The position numbers and the translations under genes are program-made. From NCBI GenBank assembly GCA_964461535.1, contig CAYWUY010000005.1, forward strand, positions 1 through 64,000: DNA of 64,000 nucleotides, read 5' to 3'. This document shows, in pieces, positions 53,691 to 62,712 of the stretch. The notes under the pieces were generated by a model. It was not told the DNA's origin. It was given only the letters and a program-made list of their open reading frames with translations, and ran no database searches. The stretch's first letter is position 1, and every line of letters begins with the position of its first letter. Source of the stretch: Flavipsychrobacter sp964461535 (lineage in GTDB: Bacteria; Bacteroidota; Bacteroidia; Chitinophagales; Chitinophagaceae).

Positions 53691-53723
53691 ATAAAATAAG
53701 CACCCAATGGGTGCTTATTTTAT
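53691..53723. terminator. Bidirectional terminator between convergent genes
   Basis: AAAATAAGCACCC-AATGGGTGCTTATTTT: a ~14-bp stem with a 3-base loop and A/T tracts both sides. Confidence 0.88.
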
Positions 53724-53743
53724 TCATATTGAAATAATATCAA

Positions 53744-54112
53744 TTAAGAGTTTGCATCTTCAGCGTGTACTAAATCATTTACGAATTTAGCAACAGAAGC
53801 TATACGAGCATGGTTTAATGCATAGTGAATGAATTTACCATCACGCTCAGTGATAACGATGTTAGCACGACGAAGGATAGCAAGGTGTTGAGAAGCAACT
53901 GACTGCTCTAAACGCAATTTTACATATATATCAGTAACATTCATGCGTTTGTTTTCTTCCAACAATTTTACAATTTGCTGGCGTAATTTGTGGTTGATAG
54001 CTCTTAAGGTCATAGCAGCATTTTTAACTGCTACGTAATCTAATTTAATGTGTTCGTTTGAACCTTCGTTTTTGCGAATTACCAGAGTGTTTGCTGATAC
54101 CGTCGTTTCCAT
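53744..54112 (-). CDS. ArsR-type winged-helix transcriptional regulator
   Basis: The protein has 122 residues. The winged helix has INHKLRQQIVKLLEENKRMNVTDIYVKLRLEQSVASQHLAILRRANIVITERDGKFIHYALN (about 39-99; the recognition helix is QSVASQHLAIL). It contains no cysteine, so it is not a classical thiolate metal sensor. The ~20 residues before the domain are unusual. A -7 box TATGTTTG is at 54190-54197 on the minus strand, giving a leader of about 70 bases. The target genes are unknown. Confidence 0.9.
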   Translation of the reverse strand: METTVSANTLVIRKNEGSNEHIKLDYVAVKNAAMTLRAINHKLRQQIVKLLEENKRMNVTDIYVKLRLEQSVASQHLAILRRANIVITERDGKFIHYALNHARIASVAKFVNDLVHAEDANS

Positions 54113-54189
54113 TAATTAAAATTTACTTGTTGTTAGATGATAATTACTACTAATTTGAAAGAATAGATATTCACTTATTGAATATTTTG

Positions 54190-54197
54190 CAAACATA
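54190..54197 (-). promoter_or_regulatory. -7 box (TATGTTTG) for the ArsR-type gene
   Basis: An exact TAnnTTTG match lies 77 bases before the ATG at 54112. No -33 TTTG is found at 19 bases. Confidence 0.4.
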
Positions 54198-54304
54198 CGT
54201 AATTTGAAAGATATGTATGGTGATGATATTTATTAAAAGTGTTAATTCAGAGTTAAAATGATGCTGAATTGTTTATTTTAATTTTGTATTTTATTGGTAA
54301 TCAA

Positions 54305-54973
54305 TTATTTATGAGTGTAAACTTGTTTAAGATAATCTGGTTCGGCTGTTGATAAATTTACACTTTGGTTACTAAAAAATGACTCTGATGCATATATTGC
54401 CCAGCTGTCTTGATCTATGTTAGTATTGTTTATTATTTCCATATTACGTATTTCTACGTGGGAAAAATACTGCGGCATTTCAGATGCCACTATTTTATAA
54501 TGTTCTTCAGGTGAAATTATCTTATCTAGGTTGTTTTCTAACACTAACTGAGGTTCAAAAATCACTTCTCCATTTGGCTGTGTAATAGCTAGAAAGTACT
54601 CACCTTCACGTGCTTTTAATATAGATACTATTTTTTTATTTGAATCGGCTGATTGCGAGCGGTTTTGATATGCTAAAATTAGCAATTTATTATGCATAAA
54701 TAAGGGTATGTCTAGCGCATAACAAATTCCCTTGGCTGTAGATAGGCCAATTCTTAGGCCGGTATATGATCCTGGCCCGGCGCATACCACTACTCCAGAT
54801 AGTTCTTTTAGTTTTATTCCGGCATCTGTCAGCACTTGCTCTATCATTACGTTTATAGTAGCCGCATGATCACGTTTTTCTGCGTGTATTAGCGATGCTA
54901 TTATTTTACTGTCGGCATTTATGCTAACTGTACCAACCTCGCCAGAGGTATCTATATGTAAAAGGTATTTCAT
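54305..54973 (-). CDS. tsaB: tRNA threonylcarbamoyladenosine biosynthesis protein TsaB
   Basis: The protein has 222 residues. It begins LLHIDTSGEVGTVS (about 4-17), and the family motif is GPGSYTGLRIGLSTAKGICYAL (about 66-87). TsaB is the inactive TsaD paralogue that forms the TsaBDE complex making t6A37 in tRNAs. A -7 box TACATTTG (minus strand, 54985-54992) ends 11 bases before the ATG. Confidence 0.93.
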   Translation of the reverse strand: MKYLLHIDTSGEVGTVSINADSKIIASLIHAEKRDHAATINVMIEQVLTDAGIKLKELSGVVVCAGPGSYTGLRIGLSTAKGICYALDIPLFMHNKLLILAYQNRSQSADSNKKIVSILKAREGEYFLAITQPNGEVIFEPQLVLENNLDKIISPEEHYKIVASEMPQYFSHVEIRNMEIINNTNIDQDSWAIYASESFFSNQSVNLSTAEPDYLKQVYTHK

Positions 54974-54984
54974 TTTATGATGTG

Positions 54985-55010
54985 CAAATGTACGGATGGT
55001 ATTACTTTTG
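54985..55010. promoter_or_regulatory. Compact divergent promoter pair for tsaB (-) and ridA (+)
   Basis: The 42-base gap between the two start codons holds TACATTTG on the minus strand (54985-54992) and TACTTTTG on the plus strand (55003-55010), both exact TAnnTTTG matches. The ridA box ends five bases before the ATG at 55016, so its mRNA is probably leaderless. Each gene's -33 region would lie within the other's coding start. Confidence 0.6.
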
Positions 55011-55015
55011 TGTAC

Positions 55016-55399
55016 ATGGAAAAAAAGATAATTAATACTACGAATGCTCCTGCTCCTATAGGTCCGTATAATCAGGCGGTGTCTTATGGCAATATGTTGT
55101 TCATATCAGGTCAGATAGCGTTAGATGCAGCTACCGGCAATTTGGTGCAAGGTGATATAAAAGCAGAGACTGAACAGGTGATGAAAAATCTACAAGCCAT
55201 ATTAGCAGAGGCTGGCATGGATTTTACTAATATTATTAAAACTACTATTTTCTTAATGGATATGAAGCAGTTTGCTGAGGTAAATGAGGTGTATGGCCGT
55301 TACTTTACCGATGCTACCGCACCAGCAAGGGAAACAGTGCAAGTAGCGGGTTTGCCTAGAGGAGTGCAAGTGGAAATAAGTATGGTAGCAGGTAAATAA
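55016..55399 (+). CDS. ridA: RidA-family reactive imine/enamine deaminase
   Basis: The protein has 127 residues from ATG 55016. It starts MEKKIINTTNAPAPIGPYNQAV, with GNMLFISGQIALD (about 26-38) and the signature ARETVQVAGLPRGVQVEIS near the C-terminus, including the substrate-binding Arg. It hydrolyses reactive 2-aminoacrylate-type imines. The ORF extends 13 codons upstream (54977), but the -7 box at 55003-55010 lies in that extension, so the shorter start is correct. Confidence 0.93.
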   Translation: MEKKIINTTNAPAPIGPYNQAVSYGNMLFISGQIALDAATGNLVQGDIKAETEQVMKNLQAILAEAGMDFTNIIKTTIFLMDMKQFAEVNEVYGRYFTDATAPARETVQVAGLPRGVQVEISMVAGK

Positions 55400-55465
55400 G
55401 CTATTGGCTAGGTATTATTTATTTAGGAGGTGGTTATCTGCCTCCTATTTTTATTTTAATAAAAA

Positions 55466-55487
55466 GGTCGCCCAGAAATGGGCGACC
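55466..55487 (-). terminator. Terminator of the small coiled-coil gene
   Basis: A perfect 9-bp stem GGTCGCCCA-GAAA-TGGGCGACC is followed on the minus strand by TTTTTATT, 36 bases after the stop of gene 55523-55906. Confidence 0.85.
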
Positions 55488-55522
55488 ATACGCATACTAT
55501 TCACTCACAAATAGCCAAAACT

Positions 55523-55906
55523 TTACATCCATTTGGCGGCAAATCTGTTGAACTCGTGTCTTAGTTCATTGATTGCGTGCTCTTCTGTTTTTACTTGTGC
55601 GCCTAATTCATCATGAATGGCCACTAAGTTTTCGTCTACAAATCCAGCACTAGAGTTTTCAGCCTGATGTGATATCTTATTTACATTCTCACGAATATTG
55701 TGAGATAGTGTATCTATGGTGTCTTTTTTAATAATAAATTGATTTTCAAAATGTTCTACCTCTACCATTACTGATTTATCGGTATTCTTACCTGCCACTT
55801 CAGTAAGCCTATTCTTCATAATAGCTATTTCCTGAGTATAAAACTCTAAACCACGCATCCAGTCATTGTGAAGGTTACTAAGGTGCTTAATGCTTACTTT
55901 ATTCAT
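55523..55906 (-). CDS. Small alpha-helical (coiled-coil) protein of unknown function
   Basis: The protein has 127 residues from ATG 55906 and is almost entirely predicted helical and charged, with heptad-like hydrophobic spacing throughout (NKVSIKHLSNLHNDWMRGLEF at the start). It has no signal peptide, no cysteine and no recognised family. A longer ORF to 55969 is rejected because a perfect promoter (55926-55956) lies inside it. It is monocistronic with its own promoter and terminator, which suggests a real, regulated cytoplasmic protein. Confidence 0.8.
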   Translation of the reverse strand: MNKVSIKHLSNLHNDWMRGLEFYTQEIAIMKNRLTEVAGKNTDKSVMVEVEHFENQFIIKKDTIDTLSHNIRENVNKISHQAENSSAGFVDENLVAIHDELGAQVKTEEHAINELRHEFNRFAAKWM

Positions 55907-55925
55907 TTTGTTTGTTTTGATATTG

Positions 55926-55956
55926 CAAATGTATTTTGAAGCATAAGACCCCCAAA
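55926..55956 (-). promoter_or_regulatory. Bacteroidota promoter (TTTG-N19-TACATTTG) for the small coiled-coil gene
   Basis: On the minus strand TTTG (55953-55956) is exactly 19 bases from TACATTTG (55926-55933). The ATG at 55906 is 19 bases downstream. Confidence 0.82.
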
Positions 55957-56082
55957 TGACGTCCATCATTAAAAATGATGATTATACACCGTGTGGTTAT
56001 ATTCTTAATTGTTAATATGCGGTTAGGTGGTTAGTAGAATAAATTCTATAGACATTAAGTTGCTAATTGCCGTCTATATAAC

Positions 56083-56096
56083 TCTATACGTATAGA
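56083..56096. promoter_or_regulatory. 14-bp perfect palindrome (possible operator) upstream of adhesin gene 56181
   Basis: TCTATACGTATAGA is a perfect palindrome. Half-sites TCTATA recur at 56045-56050 and 56073-56078. A weak -7-like box TAACTTCG lies at 56146-56153. The function is inferred from position only. Confidence 0.35.
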
Positions 56097-56180
56097 ATTA
56101 ACTCTAATCGTTAGGCAAAAGCGTAATTCTGTATTATATGTAGTGTAACTTCGCACATTGAACTCTAGAGATATTTTGGT

Positions 56181-59156
56181 ATGAAATATATATATATTCT
56201 TTTATTTGCTCTGTTACTTAGCGAAAGCAAAGCTGTAGCGCAATTTTCTGCTTCGCTATCAGGTTATCCTTTAGTTACTACAGGATGGACGGTAGGTGGA
56301 ACGGCAACTACTATTGACAGTACTATTAGATTAACAACTACCAGTACTAGCCAAAGTGGTTATGTATATTATGGCACACCCATAAATCTTACATCTTGTT
56401 CTGAATTTACTGTTGATTTTGATTTTAGAGTGCAAGTAAGTTCGGCTTCTACTCCTGCAGATGGTATTGCGTTTTGGTATATCACTACTCCCCCGGTTGG
56501 TTTTACTCCAGGTGGAGGTATTGGTTTACCTACATACCCAACCGGTATAGTGCTTATCATGGATACTTATGATAACGACGGTAACTTCAACAATCCGCTG
56601 GAAACATTAATGAGTTATACTGGTACTGCTGTTGGTTATACTGAAGGATCTGCCGTAGGTCGTTTAGGTAGTGTAGTGCCTAGTCAGTCTTTTATAACTA
56701 ATGGTTTGTGGCACCATTGTAGATTATTCTATTCTGCTGGCAATATATCAGTGTATTACGATTATAGCACTACAGCATCTATTACGGCTACCTATCCATT
56801 GTCTATGACGGGCTATTTTGGTTTTAGTGCCAGTACAGGTGCTGCATATAGTACGCAGAGCATTAAAAATGTGCACATCACTTCTCTTACTGCACCTTCT
56901 GCACCTTTAGCTGCCGATACCGTTGTAAATTATTGTCAGTATGCTACAGCTACTGCATTATCAGCTACCGGACCTGGTACAATTACTTGGTACGGAGATA
57001 CTACAACGACAAGTGCATTAGCAGCAGCACCTACTCCTAATACATCGGTAGTAGGTAATACTATGTATTATGTGCGTCAAGTAGTAGGTGGTTGTATGAG
57101 TTCTTACGACTCTGTAAGTGTGAATGTTTATGCTAATCCTGCTATGCCTGATATAACAGGTATAACTAGTTATTGTCAAGGTGAAACATTTGTGCCTTTT
57201 AGTGTTACCGGCACAGGCACTACTTGGTATACTTCTGCTACTGGCGGCACTGGATCTGTAACTGCTCCCGTAGTGCCAACATCTACTCCTGGTGTTTATA
57301 CATACTATGCAGCTGCATCATCCGGACCTGCAGGCATGTGCCAAAGTGCCAGAGATTCAATAACTGTAGCCGTACATCCTACACCACTAGCCCCTACATT
57401 ACTAACAGGACAGAGTGTATACTGCCAATTCGATACGTTTGTCCCATTCACCGTTAGCGGTACTAATGTTCGTTGGTATACAGTACCTACAGGTGGCACT
57501 GCATCTTCAACGCCCCCTGTAATTAATACCTCTGTTGCTGGTACGTATAATTATTATGTATCTCAAACCGACAGTGGATGCGAAAGCCCAAGGCTGCATG
57601 TTCCGGTAGTTGTAAATGCTAAGCCAGCTATACCCGGTGTAAGTCCATTGGCTATCTGTCAGTATGCTACTGCGGCACCACTTACTGCCAGTGGGGTAGC
57701 ACTTACATGGTATGGCCCTGGTGTCACTACACCATATACTACTGCCCCTACACCTGATGTAACTACTGTTACAACACTAAACTACTATGTAACGCAAACA
57801 ATAGCCGGATGTACAAGCGATAGTGCAAATCTTCCGGTGACTATAAAACCCAAACCAATTGCTCCTGCTGCCACTGATGTAGAGTATTGCCAATACTCAA
57901 CTTCGTTACCACTTACTGCTACCGGTAGTAATTTATTATGGTATGTAGCGCCCACCGGTGGTGTGGGAGTCTCAGCGGCACCTGTACCTACTACGGGCAC
58001 GCCAGGTGTGGCTACATGGTATGTATCTCAAACCATTTTAGGTTGTGAAAGTGATAGAAGTCCCCTGAACGTAAATACCATATTTGTTCCAGCATTCAAT
58101 ATTGCAGCTACTAAGTTTAATGTGTGTCAGTACGATACATTATCATTATGGTACAATAGCTTATCTACCGCTACGTTCTATACTTGGACGTTACCTAGCG
58201 GTACTGTTTATACATCAGGAACTACTATGAATTCTGCTGCTGTTACCGGTATATTTAGCGGTGCTTCAGGTCCACAGCAAGTAATACTTACCGTTAGCGG
58301 GGTTACTGGCATATGTAGTGCTAGTGATACTGTAATAGTAGATGTGGTTCCAGAGCCTCATGCACAACCATTGTTACCTGAAGGCGTATGTCTTGGAGAT
58401 ACTATTCTGGTAGGTTTAGTTGATAGAACACCTAATGCAGATGACTTCACTTGGTCGTCAGATGGCGGTCCTTGGGCTAGTTCAAGTACTATGGAGATGG
58501 TAACAAACAACTCTAATAGTAGTGGCCCCTATAAAATTAGATACTTAACTACCGGCTTACATTTTATTAAGCTAATAACCTCTTCGAAAGAAGGGTGTTT
58601 CTCTCGTCCGGTATTAGATACTGTAAGAGTAAACGATGTACCATCGTCTGATTTTATATATCGTTCGCTAACGGGTAAACTTTGTTTAGAAGATAGCTTA
58701 GAGTTTATAGCCAATGTAAATGATAATGGATATTTCTACCAGTGGTCGCCAAATCAGTATTTTGGTATCACAAATGTGGAATCAACATTTGGTAGGCCTA
58801 GTATTGAAAATGCTAGGGTAAGCCTTACTGTAACCGATGGTTTTGGCTGTTATTCTACTACTACTAAGGCAATACCTGTACAGTCATGCTGTCGCATTTC
58901 AATGCCCAATGCATTTGCCCCTCAAGGTAAAAACAAACTATTTAGACCCGTATTTGAGGGCTTTCATCGCTTCCATGTTTTCCGTGTAGCAAACAGATGG
59001 GGACAAACCGTATTTGAGACTACCAATAATGATGTGGCTTGGGACGGTACTTTTGGTGGAGAGCCACAAGATATGGGGGTATATTTTTATTATATAAAAT
59101 ACGACTGCGGAGGAGAAACGTTTGAAGAGACAGGAGATGTTACTTTAGTTAGATAA
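56181..59156 (+). CDS. Giant secreted lectin-domain adhesin with Ig-like repeats and CHU_C domain
   Basis: The protein has 991 residues with a signal peptide (about 1-20, ending AVAQ). Residues about 21-235 form an L-type (legume-like) lectin domain: FTVDFDFRVQ, ADGIAFWYIT, the calcium-site-like LIMDTYDNDGNFNNP, GLWHHCRLFY and YFGFSASTG. About five Ig-like CHU_C-associated repeats follow (YCQYATATALSA, YCQGETFVPFSV, YCQFDTFVPFTV, ICQYATAAPLTA, YCQYSTSLPLTA). After two further beta modules the CHU_C domain (FRVANRWGQTVFE, AWDGTFGGEPQDMGVYFY, GDVTLVR) ends the protein. It is predicted to be a surface carbohydrate-binding protein exported by T9SS. Confidence 0.92.
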   Translation: MKYIYILLFALLLSESKAVAQFSASLSGYPLVTTGWTVGGTATTIDSTIRLTTTSTSQSGYVYYGTPINLTSCSEFTVDFDFRVQVSSASTPADGIAFWYITTPPVGFTPGGGIGLPTYPTGIVLIMDTYDNDGNFNNPLETLMSYTGTAVGYTEGSAVGRLGSVVPSQSFITNGLWHHCRLFYSAGNISVYYDYSTTASITATYPLSMTGYFGFSASTGAAYSTQSIKNVHITSLTAPSAPLAADTVVNYCQYATATALSATGPGTITWYGDTTTTSALAAAPTPNTSVVGNTMYYVRQVVGGCMSSYDSVSVNVYANPAMPDITGITSYCQGETFVPFSVTGTGTTWYTSATGGTGSVTAPVVPTSTPGVYTYYAAASSGPAGMCQSARDSITVAVHPTPLAPTLLTGQSVYCQFDTFVPFTVSGTNVRWYTVPTGGTASSTPPVINTSVAGTYNYYVSQTDSGCESPRLHVPVVVNAKPAIPGVSPLAICQYATAAPLTASGVALTWYGPGVTTPYTTAPTPDVTTVTTLNYYVTQTIAGCTSDSANLPVTIKPKPIAPAATDVEYCQYSTSLPLTATGSNLLWYVAPTGGVGVSAAPVPTTGTPGVATWYVSQTILGCESDRSPLNVNTIFVPAFNIAATKFNVCQYDTLSLWYNSLSTATFYTWTLPSGTVYTSGTTMNSAAVTGIFSGASGPQQVILTVSGVTGICSASDTVIVDVVPEPHAQPLLPEGVCLGDTILVGLVDRTPNADDFTWSSDGGPWASSSTMEMVTNNSNSSGPYKIRYLTTGLHFIKLITSSKEGCFSRPVLDTVRVNDVPSSDFIYRSLTGKLCLEDSLEFIANVNDNGYFYQWSPNQYFGITNVESTFGRPSIENARVSLTVTDGFGCYSTTTKAIPVQSCCRISMPNAFAPQGKNKLFRPVFEGFHRFHVFRVANRWGQTVFETTNNDVAWDGTFGGEPQDMGVYFYYIKYDCGGETFEETGDVTLVR

Positions 59157-59185
59157 CATTTAGCAGTTTGTTTATAAAAAGATAT

Positions 59186-59218
59186 AACACCAAATAGTAA
59201 TAATGCTGTTTGGTGTTA
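59186..59218 (+). terminator. Terminator after adhesin gene 56181-59156
   Basis: AACACCAAA...TTTGGTGTT forms a 9-bp stem with a 15-base loop, followed by ACTACTTTT. Confidence 0.6.
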
Positions 59219-59262
59219 CTACTTTTACAATCAAATACTTGTTAGTTATAAAAAACTATTAC

Positions 59263-61763
59263 ATGAATAACCTAAGGGTAGTTATATTGGTATTTTTGTT
59301 ACTATTTTCCGGCAGGGCATTATCGCAAAATCTTTAGCTAACGGAGATTTTAATGCAACATCTACTGGTTGGACTACTGCTTGTACATCTATAGAGGCCT
59401 GGGCCTTCGAAACTACTTATGGTGGTAGCGTGGCTACAAATCACGTGGCAGAGGTAGACGATGAATCTTGTTTTTATCAAAATGTATGTGTTATGCCTAG
59501 TGCTAGCTATACATTCAGTATGAAGGCTTCCAGGAGAACATCCGGAGGTCCTAATCCTTGCACTACACATATCAATATTGTTGGTTTAAATGCTGCCGGA
59601 ACTGCTATTGCCACTTATGTAGATATGGATTTTACCAGAACTAATACTGCGTTTAGCCTTACACCGGTTACCGGCATTCCTGTTATAAATGTACCACCAA
59701 GTTCAGGTGTAGTAAGATTGAAAATTACATTAACAGATAATACGGCAGGTACATCTACACTTGGTATGATAGTAGATGACTTAAGTTTGGTAATGAACAC
59801 ACCACCTACAGTAGCCTCAACTATTACAGGTACGTCTACTTGCCCTAATGTCAATCAAACATTATCTGTAAGTGGTATTTCGGGCACTGGTATTTCATAT
59901 TACTGGAGTTTAGGTAGTGGTGCTGTTACGCCTAACGGTATCACTGATACTACAAATTCTCCTACAGTATATTGGACTACACCCAGCCCTGTAGCAGTCA
60001 GCGTAATTATTAGTAATAGTGTGTGCTTTTATGATACTTTAGACTACACACTTACTGTATCATCTGGTTCTACAGTTATTACATACGATACTATTTGCAG
60101 CGGTACTTCGCGCATATTTGGTAATGATACACTTATAGCTAGCGGTATTTACACCGATAGTATGGTAGCCGTTTCCGGTTGCGATTCTATTGTTTCTTTA
60201 CATTTATATGTACGCCCCCCATTGCCTGCTCCGGTTATAAGTGGTTTACAAGTCTATTGTCAAGATGCCTTGCCTTCTTCATTCTTAGTGTCAGGTACAG
60301 GTATTCAATGGTATGCTACTCCTTCTTCGGCTCCTACTACTGTTTATCCTACAGTGCCTACGGCTGTTCCTGGTGTATACACGTATTATGCCTCTCAATC
60401 TTACATGCCAGGCTATAAATGCCCAAGTCCTTTAGATTCTATTACAGTAGTAGTACATCCAAGACCGGCAGTGCCTACTGTTACAAACCCTTCGTATTGT
60501 CAAGGCACTGGTGCATTACCATTGTCTGCAGTAGGCGATAGTGTTAGGTGGTATACTTCTATTTCAGGCGGTGTTGGTACATATGTAGCTCCTACGCCAT
60601 CTACTGCCACACCAGGCACCACTACTTGGTATGTTACATTTACTGATAGCGGTTGCGAAAGCTACAGAGCGCCACAAGTAGTTACTATACTTAGCACCCC
60701 TAATTTTGTAATAAATTCCTCTGCATTAAAAATTTGTAGGTACGATACACTCAATTTATCTTACACTGCATCTGTAGGAGCTCCTACACAAACATGGTCT
60801 TTACCTGCCGGTTTTAATGTTATATCAGGTTCTGAAACTAGTACGGCAGTAAGTGTTACCTGTGATGCTGTTGCCGGTAACTATCCTATTTATTTAATGC
60901 TGAGTGGTCCCGGTGGTATTTGTAGCACTACAGATACTATTGCAATTACCATAACTCCTGAACCTAGTGCTAATCTTTTACTGGCAGAGGGTGGTTGTTT
61001 GGGAGACACTGTACTAGTAGGTATAGCTGACCGTAGCGATAATGCTGCTGAATTTACCTGGAGTGTAGATGGTAATGCATGGCAAACCAATTCTGGTATG
61101 GAAATGGTAGCTAATAACTCTAATAGTAGTGGCCCTTATAAAGTACGTTGGCTAACTACTGGCTTGCATGTTATAAAGCTTATAAGTATATCTGCCGAAG
61201 GTTGTACTTCGCTGCCTGTATATGATAGTATAAAAATAAATGCACTACCTGTTTCAGACTTTACTTACGTGGATAATGGTATGTGTTTAGAAGATAGCTT
61301 GTTATTTAAAGCAGACACTAACAGATATGATTACTTCTACAGGTGGAACCCAAGTCAGTATTTTACTGCTACAGATCAGCCTTATACCTACGGAACTGTA
61401 AGTGTGCCCAATGGTAAAGTTAGTCTAACCGTTACAGATGCCTACGGTTGTAACAGCACTACTGTTCGCTCTATTCCGGTACAGTCTTGTTGCAAGGTTA
61501 CAATGCCTACTGCGTTTACCCCTAATAGAGATAAAGTTAATGATGTGTTTAGGCCTGTATTTCAGGGGTATCATCGTTTTCATGTATTTAGGATTGTAAA
61601 TAGATGGGGACAAACGGTATTTGAGTCTACCAACAATAACGTTAGCTGGGATGGTACCTTTGGTGGCGAACCACAAGATATGGGCGTTTACTTCTACTAC
61701 CTTCAATACGACTGTGGAGGAGAAACTTTAGAGGAAACAGGCGATGTAACACTTATTAGGTAA
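59263..61763 (+). CDS. Giant secreted adhesin with CHU_C domain, frameshifted after the signal peptide
   Basis: The ATG at 59263 encodes a complete signal peptide (NNLRVVILVFLLLFSGRALSQ) but the frame hits TAG at 59335. The remaining ~808 codons continue in another frame. Adding one T to the run CTTTAG (59332-59337) would read QNLLANGDFNATSTGW and join the signal peptide to a carbohydrate-binding-like N-terminal domain (about 160 residues). The open frame alone can only start at GTG 59430, which lacks a signal peptide. Downstream are two CHU_C-associated Ig-like repeats, modules shared with the preceding gene, and the CHU_C end (FRIVNRWGQTVFE, SWDGTFGGEPQDMGVYFYY, GDVTLIR). It may be a sequencing error, a recent inactivation or a switch. 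Confidence 0.85.
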
Positions 61764-61814
61764 AGTTGTAATTGGTCTGTCTTGGCTTCTACTACACAAT
61801 AAATACCTTACTTT

Positions 61815-61822
61815 TACGTTTG
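61815..61822 (+). promoter_or_regulatory. -7 box (TACGTTTG) for the PorG-like gene
   Basis: An exact TAnnTTTG match ends 14 bases before the ATG at 61837. No -33 TTTG is found at 19 bases. Confidence 0.45.
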
Positions 61823-61836
61823 TAAGGTTTAGTCTC

Positions 61837-62697
61837 ATGTTGAAAAAAATAGGATATATACTATTATTATCTATTCTAGCTGCGAAAGCAGAAGCACAGT
61901 CGTATTATACATCTTCTGAGTATGGCGTTTGTGTGGGTGGTTCTCAGTATTTCGGAGACTTGAACGAGCGTTGGGGGTTCAAAACTATATCTCCTGCTTA
62001 TGGTGCATATGTGCGTAAGCATCTAAATTATTACATAGCATTAAAGGGCTGTATTAACTACACCAATGTAGGCTATGATGATAAGTATAATGATGCCCCT
62101 TATAGTAAACAGCGCAACCTTAACTTTAAGAGTAACATTTTTGAAGTAACGGCACAGGCAGAGTTTAATTTTTTTAAATTTATTACCGGGGACTATTCTC
62201 ATCGTTTAACCCCTTATTTAACAGGTGGTTTGGGGGTATTCTATTATAACCCTTATACCGAATACAAAGGTGTGAAATACTACCTTAGAGAAATGGGTAC
62301 TGAAGGGCAAAATGCGGGATATGATAATAGAAAGTATAGCAACTTCAGCATGTGTGTGCCTATAGGTGGTGGTGTTAAATTTTGGCTTAGACCGGGAGTA
62401 AACCTATCTATTGAAATTGCTGATAGGTTAACATTTACCGATTATTTAGATGATGTAAGTACTACTTACGTAGGTGCTAGTAAGTTTCCTAAAATATCAG
62501 TAGCTAATCCTTCGCTTGCATTGCAAGATAGAAGTGGAGAGTTAAATAGTGGTGATCAATTAGGAAGAGCAGGGAAGCAAAGAGGCAATCCCAGCTCTAA
62601 AGACCAATATTTAATGGCTATTTTCAGCCTTTCGTGGCATTTTACTACTTACAAGTGCCCAGCCTTTATGGACCATGATTTGATAAGAGTATATTAA
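61837..62697 (+). CDS. DUF6089 outer-membrane beta-barrel, PorG-like T9SS component
   Basis: The protein has 286 residues with a signal peptide (about 1-20, ending AEAQ). Alternating amphipathic strands and the motifs VCVGGSQYFGDLN (about 31-43), FNFFKFITGDYSHRLTPYLTGGLGVFYYNPYT, YLREMGTEGQ, PIGGGVKFWL and FTDYLDDVSTTYV are typical of DUF6089/PorG-like barrels. PorG is the outer-membrane component that anchors the PorK/PorN ring of the T9SS. The location after two CHU_C adhesins fits, though whether this is the principal PorG or a paralogue is not known. Confidence 0.82.
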   Translation: MLKKIGYILLLSILAAKAEAQSYYTSSEYGVCVGGSQYFGDLNERWGFKTISPAYGAYVRKHLNYYIALKGCINYTNVGYDDKYNDAPYSKQRNLNFKSNIFEVTAQAEFNFFKFITGDYSHRLTPYLTGGLGVFYYNPYTEYKGVKYYLREMGTEGQNAGYDNRKYSNFSMCVPIGGGVKFWLRPGVNLSIEIADRLTFTDYLDDVSTTYVGASKFPKISVANPSLALQDRSGELNSGDQLGRAGKQRGNPSSKDQYLMAIFSLSWHFTTYKCPAFMDHDLIRVY

Positions 62698-62712
62698 TTC
62701 CTACTTTATTAC

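Noticed and set aside
59430..61763. GTG at 59430 as the true start of the adhesin
   Set aside because: It would leave a secreted CHU_C protein without a signal peptide, while a complete one is encoded just upstream in another frame.
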